64,000 bases of DNA, taken from the NCBI GenBank assembly GCA_046331705.1, contig JAXLQJ010000014.1:92583-156582 (forward strand), read 5' to 3'. The stretch's first letter is position 1; every line of letters begins with the position of its first letter. Position numbers and translations under genes: made by a program. The notes under the pieces are model-generated. The model saw nothing but the letters and a program-made list of their open reading frames with translations. It had not been told where the DNA came from and searched no databases. This document shows positions 34,092 through 43,148 of this stretch, in pieces. The stretch comes from JADJOY01 sp046331705 [NCBI: bacterium] (GTDB lineage: Bacteria; JADJOY01).

Positions 34092-35654
34092 GTGAGCCGC
34101 TTCCTCGTCGATCTCGCCTGGGTGGCCTCGGGCATCGTCGCCTACGAGGTGCTGCGGTCGTTCGTGCTGCGCTCGGCGGCGCGCCGCATCGAGCGATCGG
34201 TCCGCGAGTTCATCCGCGAGGCCCACCTCTCGCGCGAGGCCTATCGCTTCGCGTCGAAGGTCGTGGTCATCGACGAGATGATGAACGACCCGGTGCTGAA
34301 CGAGGAGATCCTGCGCAAGGCCTCGCGCGACGGCATCCGCATCGAGCAAGCGCGGGCGCTCGCCGAGCGCTACCTCGAGGAGATCGTTCCCTCGTTCAAC
34401 CTGCTCTCGTATTACCAAGTCGGCTATCGGGTCGCGCGCGCCATCGTGAACGGGCTCTACGAGGTCGTCGTCGATCGCACGAACCTCGAGGCCGTGCAGC
34501 GGCTGCCGCGGCGCTCGGTCGTGATCTTCGTCGCCAACCACCGCAGCAACGTCGACTACGTGCTCATGGCGTACCTGCTCGCCCGCCACATCACGCTCAG
34601 CTACGCGGTGGGCGAGTGGGCGCGCGTCTGGCCGCTCGAGCACCTCTTCAAGAGCTTCGGTTCGTACTTCGTGCGGCGCGGCTTTCGCGACGACTTCTAC
34701 CACACGGTCCTCAAGCGCTACGTGCAGCACATCAGCGCGCGCGGCATCACCCAGGGCATCTTCCTCGAGGGCGGCCTGAGCCGAGATGGCCAGCTGCGCG
34801 AGCCGAAGGTGGGCTTGCTCGACTACCTGGTGCAGCTCAAGGCCGATCCCGAGTTCCAGAGCGATCTGGTGTTCGTGCCGGTCGGCATCAACTTCGACTG
34901 GGTGCTCGAGGACGAGCACCTGCTGGCCGAGCACGCGGGCCGCGTCACCAAGCCCACGCTCGCCGACAAGGCCGCGTCGCTGACGCGGCTGCTCGTCCTG
35001 GGGCCGCCGACGCTGATCGCCAACGCGTGGCGGCTCGCCACCGGCCGCATCAAGCGGCACGGCTACGCAAGCGTTCGCATCGGGGCGCCGGTCTCGTTCG
35101 ACGAATACGCGCTACGCACGGCGAGCGATCCCGAAGCGGGCTCGTCGCTCGCGGGCGGCACCCGCGCGAGTCGAGTCGCCGCCGTGAAGGACTTCGCCGA
35201 TCACCTCATGCACGCGATCGCCCGCGCGATCCCCGTCACGCCGATCCCCCTCGCGTGCGCCGCGTTGCAGCGCCTCGGGCCCGGGCCGGTGACGCACGAC
35301 GCGCTCCGCGCCGAGATCGCGCGACTGCGCAAGAGCGCGGAGGCGCGCGGCGCGGCGGTGGTCATGGGTCACGAGTTCGAGGCCGAGCGAGGCGCTCGCG
35401 AGCGCCTCGGCGACGAGCGCGCCGACCGGCGCGGCGGCTTGGTCGAGTTCGAGGAGGCCTACCTGGACGCGGGCGAAGCGCGCGTGCTCCTCGATTGCGC
35501 GCTCGAGGTGCTGGTGCGCCGCCGCGTCGTGCGCATCCGCGCCGGCGCCATCGAGATCCGACCCGACAAGCAAGACGTCGTGCGCTACTACGCGAACTCG
35601 ATCCGCCGCCATCTGGAGCCAGACGGTTCCGCCACGGAGTCCGTGAATGCCTAA
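34092..35654 (+). CDS. plsB: Glycerol-3-phosphate 1-O-acyltransferase, PlsB type
   Basis: 520 residues from GTG 34092 (VSRFLVDLAWVASG), the first plausible start; upstream sequence in the same frame overlaps the epimerase. The acyltransferase block I HRSNVD has His150 and Asp155. Block II/III (YFVRRGFRDDFYHTVLKRY) and the substrate motif FLEGGLSRDGQLREPKVGLL match PlsB/GPAT enzymes that put the first fatty acyl chain on glycerol 3-phosphate. One hydrophobic N-terminal stretch suits membrane association. E. coli PlsB is longer (about 800 aa); this compact form is more like other deltaproteobacterial or mitochondrial-type GPATs. The last 8 bases overlap the next gene, so the two products are made together. 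Confidence 0.87.
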   Translation: MSRFLVDLAWVASGIVAYEVLRSFVLRSAARRIERSVREFIREAHLSREAYRFASKVVVIDEMMNDPVLNEEILRKASRDGIRIEQARALAERYLEEIVPSFNLLSYYQVGYRVARAIVNGLYEVVVDRTNLEAVQRLPRRSVVIFVANHRSNVDYVLMAYLLARHITLSYAVGEWARVWPLEHLFKSFGSYFVRRGFRDDFYHTVLKRYVQHISARGITQGIFLEGGLSRDGQLREPKVGLLDYLVQLKADPEFQSDLVFVPVGINFDWVLEDEHLLAEHAGRVTKPTLADKAASLTRLLVLGPPTLIANAWRLATGRIKRHGYASVRIGAPVSFDEYALRTASDPEAGSSLAGGTRASRVAAVKDFADHLMHAIARAIPVTPIPLACAALQRLGPGPVTHDALRAEIARLRKSAEARGAAVVMGHEFEAERGARERLGDERADRRGGLVEFEEAYLDAGEARVLLDCALEVLVRRRVVRIRAGAIEIRPDKQDVVRYYANSIRRHLEPDGSATESVNA

Positions 35655-36492
35655 TCTCGAGCTTCGCCCCAAGACCAACGTCTCGACGTTCCGGCGCATC
35701 GCGCTCGGCACGTGGCGGACCGTCGGCGATCCGAGCGTCTACGGCACCCTGACGCTGCGGGTCGACGAGGCGCTGCGCTACATCGAGGCGTTCCGCACGG
35801 CCACCGGCAAGCGCGTCACCCTCACGCACCTCATGTGCAAGGCGATGGGCGGCGTCTACCAGCGGATGCCCGACGCGAACGCCATCCTGCGGTTCGGTCG
35901 CATCTACCTGCGCGAACGGATCGGTGTCTTCTTCCAGGCCGTGATCGAGGATCCGCGCACGGGCGAATACGACCTGAGCGGTCTCACGATCCTCGATCCC
36001 GAGAAGAAATCGCTGACCGAGATCGTCGCCGAGTTCGAGGAACGGGTCGAGAAGGTGCGCACCGGCAAGGACCGCGAGCTCGAGCAATCGCGCTCGATCT
36101 TCAAGCGGCTGCCGTTCTGGCTGTTGCGGCCCGTGCTCGACCTGATGGGCTTCCTGACGCTCGAGCTCAACCTGGACCTCCGGCGCTTCGGCATACCCAG
36201 AGACCCCTTCGGCTCGCTGATGATCACCAACATCGGCTCACTCGGCATCGACGAAGCGTACGTGCCGCTCGTGCCCTACAGCCGCGTGCCGCTCTTGATC
36301 GCGATGGGCGCCGTGCAGGAAGTGCCGATCATCCACGAGGGCACGATCAGCGTGGGCAAGGTGATGCACCTCAACGTCACCTTCGACCATCGCGTGATCG
36401 ACGGCGCCCACGCCGCGATCATGTCGAAGACCCTCAAGGACTGGTTCGAGCACCCCTTCGAGCGCTTCGACCCGATCCCCACGCCAGGCTGA
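35647..36492 (+). CDS. Stand-alone E2-type acyltransferase catalytic domain
   Basis: 281 residues showing only the catalytic fold of 2-oxoacid dehydrogenase E2 (chloramphenicol-acetyltransferase-like). FRTATGKRVTLTHLMCKAMG and the diagnostic FDHRVIDGAHAA (His248, Asp252) are present. There is no lipoyl or E3-binding domain, so it cannot act as a normal E2. Its start ATG 35647 lies inside the last codons of plsB, which ties it to glycerolipid synthesis rather than to oxoacid oxidation. It could move acyl groups from CoA or a carrier to a lipid or peptide; this is inference. Residues 170-185 (FWLLRPVLDLMGFLTL) are hydrophobic and could touch the membrane. Confidence 0.85.
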   Translation: MPNLELRPKTNVSTFRRIALGTWRTVGDPSVYGTLTLRVDEALRYIEAFRTATGKRVTLTHLMCKAMGGVYQRMPDANAILRFGRIYLRERIGVFFQAVIEDPRTGEYDLSGLTILDPEKKSLTEIVAEFEERVEKVRTGKDRELEQSRSIFKRLPFWLLRPVLDLMGFLTLELNLDLRRFGIPRDPFGSLMITNIGSLGIDEAYVPLVPYSRVPLLIAMGAVQEVPIIHEGTISVGKVMHLNVTFDHRVIDGAHAAIMSKTLKDWFEHPFERFDPIPTPG

Positions 36493-36556
36493 CGAGCCCG
36501 CGCCCCGGGGGCGCGAAGACGGCGCGCTCCGACGGCGGAAGTGCTTCGGCGCGCGG

Positions 36557-37111
36557 TCAGCCCTTGAGGTGCGGCAACAGGCGCTTGAACTCGGGCGTCC
36601 CCGCCTTGCCGAGCAGCTCGTAGATCACCATCTCCACCGGAGCGATCTGGCATCCGACGTCGCGCATCCGCTCCAAGCCGAACGCGTGATTGGCGGCGGT
36701 GCGCGAGCCGACGGCATCGGCCACCACGGTCACGTCGTAACCCGCGTTCCGGCACGCGAGCGCCGTCTGATACACGCAGATGTGCGCCTCGACGCCGGTG
36801 AGGACGAGTCGTTTCCGCCCGAGCTCCGTGAGCGCGCGCGCGGCCCCCTCGTTGGCGAGGCACGAGAACTCGGTCTTGTCGAAGGTCGGCTGCGACTCTC
36901 CGACGAGCTCGGCCACGCTCGGCACGATCGGGCCGATGCCTGCCTTGTACTGCGTGGTGACGAGCTTGGGGATCGCCTGGATCTCCGCCAGCCGAAGCAA
37001 GAGCGAGGCATTGCGAATGACGTCGTCGCGGTTCGCGATCGCGGCCATCAGCCGCTCCTGAATGTCGATCACCACGAGCGCGACGGTGTCGGCGGCCAGT
37101 GCTCGATACAT
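36557..37111 (-). CDS. Isochorismatase-family cysteine hydrolase (YcaC-like)
   Basis: 184 residues. The catalytic triad of the family is visible: Asp16 (VVIDIQERL), Lys79 (TFDKTEFSCL) and Cys112 (GVEAHICVYQT). The cis-peptide V-E-A-H-x-C segment and overall length fit the YcaC/nicotinamidase-like subgroup, which hydrolyse C-N bonds of small amides; the true substrate is unknown. It is a single minus-strand gene converging on the E2-like gene and divergent from the GT39-SGNH gene at 37303. Confidence 0.9.
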   Translation of the reverse strand: MYRALAADTVALVVIDIQERLMAAIANRDDVIRNASLLLRLAEIQAIPKLVTTQYKAGIGPIVPSVAELVGESQPTFDKTEFSCLANEGAARALTELGRKRLVLTGVEAHICVYQTALACRNAGYDVTVVADAVGSRTAANHAFGLERMRDVGCQIAPVEMVIYELLGKAGTPEFKRLLPHLKG

Positions 37112-37285
37112 GCGCTGCGTCTCCTTGGCGGCTCGCGCCGCGAGTGGGCCGCGCGCATTCTGGACCGCCGCGAGCGCTCACGGCTAGGCGTGTGGCGGGT
37201 TGCGCGGCGCGCCGCGCCAGCACCTCGCTCCACGTGCTCTCGGAGGTCTCGACCGACCGCGCCGCCGAGGCGCTCGGCAGCCTGC

Positions 37286-37291
37286 TAGCCT
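37286..37291 (+). promoter_or_regulatory. Candidate -10 of the GT39-SGNH gene
   Basis: CTGCTAGCCT holds TAGCCT at 37286-37291, only 11 bases before ATG 37303. It is identical at the -10 to the rimP promoter. Transcription would begin at or within a few bases of the start codon (leaderless). No -35 match is seen 17 bp upstream. Confidence 0.35.
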
Positions 37292-37302
37292 GCCGCGGTC
37301 GC

Positions 37303-40002
37303 ATGTGCCCGCTGACCGACGCGCGCCCCACCGCATCCGACGCGACTCGCGCGCCCGCGATCCACCCGGTCGAGCTCGCGGCGATCGCGCTGCTCACGCT
37401 GGTCGCCGCGTGGATGCGCCTGCGCCAGCTCGGCGCGCTCTCGCTCTCGGGCGACGAAGGCTTCACGTTTCTCGCCGTCCGCGGCGTGCTGCACGACGGG
37501 ATCCCGCGCCTGCCGTCGGGGGCGGTCTACTGGAAGAGCCTGCTCTACACGTATCTCGCCAGCGGCGCGGTGAGCGTGGTGGGACTCGACAGCGCCCACC
37601 TGGAAGCGGCGCTGCGGCTGCCGGCAGCCCTCGCGTCCACGGCGCTCGTCCCGACGCTGTGGTGGGCGGCGCGGCGCATGTTCACCCCAGCCGCCGGCGT
37701 GGCCGCGGCGGTCGTGATCGCGCTCCACGTCTGGCAAGTCGAGATGAGCCGTTACGCCCGCTACTACCCGCTTCTCGAGTTGACGCTGGTGGCGTTCGTG
37801 GAGCGCTGCCATGCGGTCCACGTGCGACGCGCTGCGGGCGCACGCTTCGGGTTGGTGCTCTGCTTCCTGGCCTCGCTCGCGACCCACACCATCGCGCTGA
37901 CGTTCCTGTTGCTCTACGTTCCGATCCTCGTGTTCGAGCGGCGGCGCGTGGCGCGCGACCGGGCGCTCTGGCTCGAGCTCGGCAGCCTGGCGCTCGTCGC
38001 CATCGGTTGGCTCGCCTTCGAGTCGCGCTGGGAGGTGGGCTTCGTGCGACGGCCCGACGGCGGCGCGTTTGGCGCGGTCGCCGCGCTCACGAACGGGCTC
38101 GGGCGCTGGTCGAGCCAGTTCTTCCGCTGGCTGCCGGTGCTGGTGCCGAGGATGGCTGGCGTGGTGCTCGCCGGCGGCGCGCTGTGGGCGTTGCTGGCGC
38201 TGTCGCCGCGCACGCGCGGAACGGCCGGCCATGGCGGCCGATTCGCCGCGGCGCTCGGCGCGACCGTGGCGGCGACGATCGCGCTCCTCGGGTTCGGCGA
38301 AGCGCACGCCGTTCCGCGCTATCTCTTCTTCCTGCTGCCGTTCGGCGCGGCGCTGGCGGGGCGACGAGCGGGGGGCGGGCGCGCTCGCGGGCCAGTGGAC
38401 GCGGGCGCGCGCGGCGCGGAGCTGGGAGCCTGGCTCGGCGCCGCGCTGGGGACCGTGGTCACGCTCACCGATGCTCGCGTCGGCGAGTCGTGGCGAGTCG
38501 CGGCGCGCACGCACTCCGATCGTGTGGAGGACGGGCGCTATCGACCGAGCATCGAGGTGCTCTTCACGTGGGATACCGCGGGCACCGGCCGATACGTCGC
38601 GCACCACCTCGCCCCCGGCGATCGGGTCCTCGGCACCCATCCGGTCTTCGCGTACGCGTACGCGGGGCGTCTCGACGGGTGGATGTGGTGGGGAACGCGC
38701 CAGCTATGGGATGCGTTTCACGAAGCACCCGATGGCCGCGTCGTCGACAACTACGTCGGCGCTCCGCTGGTGCGACGGCTCACCGATCTGACCGGGCTAC
38801 TCGACTCGCCCGGGCGACTCTGGATCGTCACGACCCCATCGATCCGGGAGCCGACCCACGTGGATCCGGCGATCGCGCGATTCCTCGCTCAGCATCCCGA
38901 GAACCGAGTCTTCGCGGGTCGCGACGGCGTCAGCGAGGTGTACCGATTCGACAGCCGTGCCGGCGCGGCACCGCGCCGCGTCGCGTCCTTCGAGATCGAG
39001 GCGCTGCCGGGTGAGACGGGGCACGCGGAGGATGGCGCCGGCGCGAGCGGCGGATCCGTGCGCGCGGCGCGGGCGGGCACCGACGCGGAGGGAGAGCTGG
39101 CATCGACGCGCCTGACGCTGGTCGAGGCTGGCCGGTATGCCGTGACCGCATCGTTCCTCGGCGGCGACCCTGGAGCGGGAGTCCTCGTTCAGGCGCTTCG
39201 CTCCCGTGGCCAGGTGGTGCTCGCCGAACGCTTCGTCCGGCTTCCCGCTCACGAAGCGCTGTCCCTTTCGCTCGCCTTCGACCTCTCGGCACCGGACGCC
39301 ATCGCGCTCAGGCTGGTCTGGGACGGCGTCGGCGCGGTGATCGCCGACCAGCTCTCGGTCGTTCGCGACCCACCGAGCACCGCGGTCGCCAACCTCGGCC
39401 ACGCGCTCACCGTGGCCTGCCTGGGCGACAGCATCACCGCCACCAGTGGCTATCCCGCGGTGCTCGAGACGCTGCTTCGCGCGCGACTGCCCGGACCGGT
39501 GCGAGTGCGCGACCTGGGCCGCCCCGGCGACAACGCTCGGCAATTCCTGGAGGCGATGTCGCGAGACGACGTCCTCTCGGACGCCGATCCCGACGTCGCG
39601 CTCATCCAGCTCGGCACCAACGACGCGCGGGTCGACTCCGATCACGAGACCCGTGACGAGTTTCGCGCCAACCTGGTCGCCATCGTCGAGCGCGCGAAGC
39701 GCTTCGAAAACCTGCGCGGCGTCCACCCGCGGGTGGCGCTCGCCACGTTGCCGCCGCTCCGCACGGCGCGACCGCCGTTCGGGCCGGGCTCGGCGGCGCG
39801 CATCGACGCGGAGCTCAACCCCACGATCCGCGAGGTGGCGCGAGACGAAGCCGTCGAGCTGATCGAAGCCAGCGCGCTCTACGCCGACGCGAATGCCCTC
39901 TCCGACGGCATCCATCCCACCCTCGCGACCGCGGAGCGCCTCGCCGCGGCGTGGGGGGAGCTGGTCGCCGGCGATCGCACCGGGCGCGAAGTCACTGACT
40001 GA
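37303..40002 (+). CDS. GT39-type glycosyltransferase fused to an SGNH hydrolase domain
   Basis: 899 residues, two-part protein. Residues about 20-400 are a polytopic GT39/ArnT-PMT-like transferase: the first loop has the conserved acidic pair in LSGDEGFTF (Asp51-Glu52), followed by about ten helices. Residues about 400-690 form a largely soluble extracytoplasmic region. Residues about 700-890 are a complete SGNH (GDSL-like) esterase: block I CLGDSIT (Ser710), block II GRPGDN (Gly742), block III QLGTND (Asn773), block V SDGIHPT (Asp868, His871). Polyprenyl-phosphate-sugar-dependent transfer and O-acyl removal or transfer could thus act on the same glycan outside the membrane. ATG 37303 is used; the frame is open for 68 codons upstream without family features. 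Confidence 0.85.
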   Translation: MCPLTDARPTASDATRAPAIHPVELAAIALLTLVAAWMRLRQLGALSLSGDEGFTFLAVRGVLHDGIPRLPSGAVYWKSLLYTYLASGAVSVVGLDSAHLEAALRLPAALASTALVPTLWWAARRMFTPAAGVAAAVVIALHVWQVEMSRYARYYPLLELTLVAFVERCHAVHVRRAAGARFGLVLCFLASLATHTIALTFLLLYVPILVFERRRVARDRALWLELGSLALVAIGWLAFESRWEVGFVRRPDGGAFGAVAALTNGLGRWSSQFFRWLPVLVPRMAGVVLAGGALWALLALSPRTRGTAGHGGRFAAALGATVAATIALLGFGEAHAVPRYLFFLLPFGAALAGRRAGGGRARGPVDAGARGAELGAWLGAALGTVVTLTDARVGESWRVAARTHSDRVEDGRYRPSIEVLFTWDTAGTGRYVAHHLAPGDRVLGTHPVFAYAYAGRLDGWMWWGTRQLWDAFHEAPDGRVVDNYVGAPLVRRLTDLTGLLDSPGRLWIVTTPSIREPTHVDPAIARFLAQHPENRVFAGRDGVSEVYRFDSRAGAAPRRVASFEIEALPGETGHAEDGAGASGGSVRAARAGTDAEGELASTRLTLVEAGRYAVTASFLGGDPGAGVLVQALRSRGQVVLAERFVRLPAHEALSLSLAFDLSAPDAIALRLVWDGVGAVIADQLSVVRDPPSTAVANLGHALTVACLGDSITATSGYPAVLETLLRARLPGPVRVRDLGRPGDNARQFLEAMSRDDVLSDADPDVALIQLGTNDARVDSDHETRDEFRANLVAIVERAKRFENLRGVHPRVALATLPPLRTARPPFGPGSAARIDAELNPTIREVARDEAVELIEASALYADANALSDGIHPTLATAERLAAAWGELVAGDRTGREVTD

Positions 40003-41149
40003 CGTCGAGCATCCGCACGGTGCGCTCGATGCGGTCCCGGAGCGCTCCGTCCGATTCGGCGCGCCACGGATCGGCCGCACCCAGGATCGCGAGCACCGCG
40101 CTCGCGAGCTCGGCGGAAGAGGTCTTCGTCATCGAGATGCGAGCGTCTTGCGCCTTGAGAAAGCTTTCCTTCGTGCGGTACGGGGTGTTCGAGCCTTTGC
40201 CCCACGCGACACCTTCGAGCGTTCGCGCCTGACCGATGTTGTCCATCGCCGTGTCGCGCAAGCGCAGCGCCATCCGCCCTGCCCGCAAGCCCTGCAACGA
40301 CGCCGGCTCGGCGGCGAGCCCGCCGACCTTCTTCTCCGCGTCGGCGAGCTTCGCCTCCAGGGTGGCGGCATCCCCGGCGCGCAACGCCTCCGCGGCTTCG
40401 CGGGCGGGCGTCACGTAGGCGGTGTAACGCGGATCGACCGCCGGGTGGGCGGGCTCGACGGTGCTGGTGGGCGGACGCTTCGACGGGACGTGGATCAGCT
40501 TGGGCTCCACCCGCGGCTGCGCCTTCTGGCGATCGAGCCAATCCTCGTAGGCGAAGTACCCGAAAACGGCGCCGATCGACAGCGCGAAGACCACCAAGAC
40601 CCACAGGAACGAGGCGGGCTTCTTCGCGCGCCGCGACCCGTTCGCGCGCGCGGGATCGGGACGCCGAACGGCCTCCGGCGCGGTGCGCGCCGCCGCCGGC
40701 TCGGCGACGGGAACCTTCGAATAGACCGTGTCCTCGTCCTTGGAGGACTTGGGCTTCTCGACCGCGGCCACGGATCCGGTGCGCGGGGCCTTCTCGAGCG
40801 CGGACTGCACGCGCGCCAGCAAAGCGTCGTTCACCTCCGGGAACGCGAGCAACATGCCGCGCCGAAGGGTGGTCGAGCCCTTGCCGGGGTTCGAGTACAC
40901 CACCTCGACACGCACCCGCGTCCGGACCTCCTCGTCCTGAAGCGGCGGCAGCTCGAGCTCGGCGTGAGCACCGAGGCTGAGCATCGATTCGGCATCGACG
41001 AACAGCTTCTTGTTCTCGATGCTGATCGGCCGGATGATCCGCGGCTCGCCCTTGTCCGTCCAGAGGACGAGCTTGCCGTCGCCAGCGCGTCCGCTTTTCG
41101 GATTCTGGACCCCCGGTTCGAGGTCGGGGGTTCCGGGGGGCCGGGTCAT
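39992..41149 (-). CDS. PilZ-like / single-pass membrane protein of unknown function
   Basis: 385 residues from ATG 41149. The N-terminal region, about 20-115, contains GEPRIIRPISIENKKLFV, LGAHAELELPPLQDEEVRTR and TTLRRGMLLAF, which has the strand pattern of a PilZ-like beta-barrel; the c-di-GMP-binding RxxxR motif is not obvious, so binding is uncertain. One helix (FLWVLVVFALSIGAVFGYFA) lies at about 190-210. The C-terminal 170 residues are helical and soluble (EAAEALRAGDAATLEAKLADAEKKV). The gene converges on the GT39-SGNH gene, with 11 bp of overlap, and diverges from the 41361 gene. A TATAGT (minus strand, 41188-41193) may be its -10. There is no ribosome site before the ATG. Confidence 0.7.
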   Translation of the reverse strand: MTRPPGTPDLEPGVQNPKSGRAGDGKLVLWTDKGEPRIIRPISIENKKLFVDAESMLSLGAHAELELPPLQDEEVRTRVRVEVVYSNPGKGSTTLRRGMLLAFPEVNDALLARVQSALEKAPRTGSVAAVEKPKSSKDEDTVYSKVPVAEPAAARTAPEAVRRPDPARANGSRRAKKPASFLWVLVVFALSIGAVFGYFAYEDWLDRQKAQPRVEPKLIHVPSKRPPTSTVEPAHPAVDPRYTAYVTPAREAAEALRAGDAATLEAKLADAEKKVGGLAAEPASLQGLRAGRMALRLRDTAMDNIGQARTLEGVAWGKGSNTPYRTKESFLKAQDARISMTKTSSAELASAVLAILGAADPWRAESDGALRDRIERTVRMLDVSQ

Positions 41150-41360
41150 GCGTGCGAACAGGGAGGAGCGGAGCGAATCGCCGAAAACTATATCATGGGG
41201 TCCGCGCACGCCGCATGCGACCCCACGGCGGCGGCACGCGCGCAACCCACCCGCGGCAACGGGACGGTGGCCGCACGCCACCGCTTCGCGCCCGGCGCTC
41301 GGGTGCCGCTTGAGCGGGCGACCGCGCACCATTACCTTCCGACCGCTTCCCATCCGCATC

Positions 41361-43148
41361 ATGGATCCCATCGAGCTCGCGACACTCGTCGACCAGGACC
41401 GCGACGCCGCCCGCCACGCGCTGGATGGGCTGAGCGTCGAGGCGGCGGCACAGCTCCTGAGCCGGATGCCGTCGCGCGACGCGTGGCGGCTGATCTTCCT
41501 CGCCCGCGACCCTCAGGCGCTGGTTCGCGCGCTGCCCAAGACCACGTTCTTCACCCTGTTCCACGAGATCGGTGCCGCCGACGCCGGCGAGCTGCTGCCG
41601 CTCGCCAGCCACCAGCAGGTGGAGTTCTGCCTGGATCTCGAGTGTTGGCAGCGCGGGGAGCTGGCCACGGAGCGGGTGGACGAGTGGCTCCGCCGCCTCG
41701 CCGAGGCGGGTGAGCGAACTCTCTTTCGGCACCTCGCGAAGCTCGACCTGGAGCTCTTGGTGGCCATGTTCGCGGGCCGGATCCGGGTGGCCAAGCGCAA
41801 CGAGGACGTCGATCCGCTGGAAATGGACGATCCCGAGGTCACGACCCTCGACGACCTCTACTACCTCGCCGTCGACGACGCGGAACGAGCGAGCGCACAG
41901 GAGCTCATCGAGGTGCTGCGCGTGCTGCGCAATCGCTCTCCCGAGCTCACCGTCGAGCTCATGGAGGAGCTGCGGCGGGAGCTGCCATCGGAGGCGACCG
42001 AGGACGCGCGACGCTTGCGCGACGGGCGGTTGTGGGACGAGGGGCTGCCGGACTTCGACAGTGCGCTGGAAGTGCTGGCGCGGCTGGATGCGAGCGATCT
42101 CGACGACCCGCGCTACCGCAAGCTCGCCAGCGGCTCGCCGGACGCCGAGGCGACCGGCGCGGAGCTGGTGCCGGTGGTCAACGCCGACGCGAGCTTCCTC
42201 GTCGCCGCGCTCGCGCGCCTGGCGCCGGCGGATCGGGGCCGCGTGGAGCACGAGATCGCCCATCTGACCAACACGGTGCTGGTCGCCACGGTCGGTGACT
42301 TCGCGGACCTGGCGGAGGTGCACCGACAGGCGACCTACGCGGTCGATTGCCTGGGAATCGGCCTCGAGCACGCGAGTCACGGGCAAAGCGCGGACGCCGC
42401 CGAGCGACTGCGCACCGTTCGGCTGGACGCGCTCTTCCGGGTGGGCCGGACGCTCATCCAGGGTCTGGTGACGCGCGCACATCGGCTGGCGGACGCGGCG
42501 TCGCGCGCCGGCTTCGGCGGACGCGCCACCATTCTCGGACACGTGGTGGCGCAAGCGATCGACTCGTTGCGGGCTGCGACGCCCACGTATCCGCGCGCGC
42601 TCGACGCCGACGGCGAGATCGGAACGCGGTGGATCGAGAGCGTCGCCGATCTGGGCCGGATGGACGCCGTGCTGGCGCGCGGCGAGGCGGCCGCGGTCTT
42701 CCTCTTGGATCGTCTCTACCCCGCCGCGACGAGCTGGGAAGCCGTGGACTTCAGCGATTGCACGGTGGAGCGCCTGGGCGAGCTCTCGGCGCATCAGGCG
42801 CTGGCGACGGTCGCTGCGAACCTGCTGCTGGGAGGCGACGGAGCGTTCGCGCCGATTCCGGTCGAATCGCTCGAGGAGCTGCGCGGCCGGCTGGCGGCGA
42901 TTCCCGTGGATGCCACGAACGGCCCGGCGCGTGTTCCCGAGCTCGAGCGCTGGCTCGAGCCGCTGCTCGCCGATCTGCCGCTCGCGGTGACGGGCGTGAT
43001 GCGGCGCCTGGTCGACGAATCCGCCAGCGCCTTGCTCAGCCAGCTCGGGCAGCTCGGCGAGAACGAGCCGATCGAGCCGCTGGCGATCCCGACCCTGGCG
43101 ATTCGGGCCCCCGGCATCGTGCGCGCCGCCCGCGAAGAGATTCCGTAG
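41361..43148 (+). CDS. Large cytoplasmic protein of unknown function (possibly DUF6178)
   Basis: 595 residues, acidic and mostly helical, with no membrane segments or signal. It opens MDPIELATLVDQDRDAARHAL and contains repeated short helical motifs, e.g. LSRMPSRDAWRLIFLARDPQ and VRALPKTTFFTLFHEIGAAD, which resemble MgtE-N or armadillo-like helical pairs. Mid-region residues TLDDLYYLAVDDAERASAQE and the E-x-L-R-x-L-R-N-R-SPE stretch recall the deltaproteobacterial family DUF6178, an assignment I hold only tentatively. ATG 41361 is the first reasonable start. Its neighbours are the PilZ-like gene (divergent) and rho (downstream). No function is known. Confidence 0.7.
   Translation: MDPIELATLVDQDRDAARHALDGLSVEAAAQLLSRMPSRDAWRLIFLARDPQALVRALPKTTFFTLFHEIGAADAGELLPLASHQQVEFCLDLECWQRGELATERVDEWLRRLAEAGERTLFRHLAKLDLELLVAMFAGRIRVAKRNEDVDPLEMDDPEVTTLDDLYYLAVDDAERASAQELIEVLRVLRNRSPELTVELMEELRRELPSEATEDARRLRDGRLWDEGLPDFDSALEVLARLDASDLDDPRYRKLASGSPDAEATGAELVPVVNADASFLVAALARLAPADRGRVEHEIAHLTNTVLVATVGDFADLAEVHRQATYAVDCLGIGLEHASHGQSADAAERLRTVRLDALFRVGRTLIQGLVTRAHRLADAASRAGFGGRATILGHVVAQAIDSLRAATPTYPRALDADGEIGTRWIESVADLGRMDAVLARGEAAAVFLLDRLYPAATSWEAVDFSDCTVERLGELSAHQALATVAANLLLGGDGAFAPIPVESLEELRGRLAAIPVDATNGPARVPELERWLEPLLADLPLAVTGVMRRLVDESASALLSQLGQLGENEPIEPLAIPTLAIRAPGIVRAAREEIP

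Noticed and set aside
36499-36515. CGCGCCCC/GGGGCGCG palindrome between convergent genes, as terminator
   Set aside because: The centre has only one unpaired base and no T-run, so it is a weak hairpin and may be simple GC bias.
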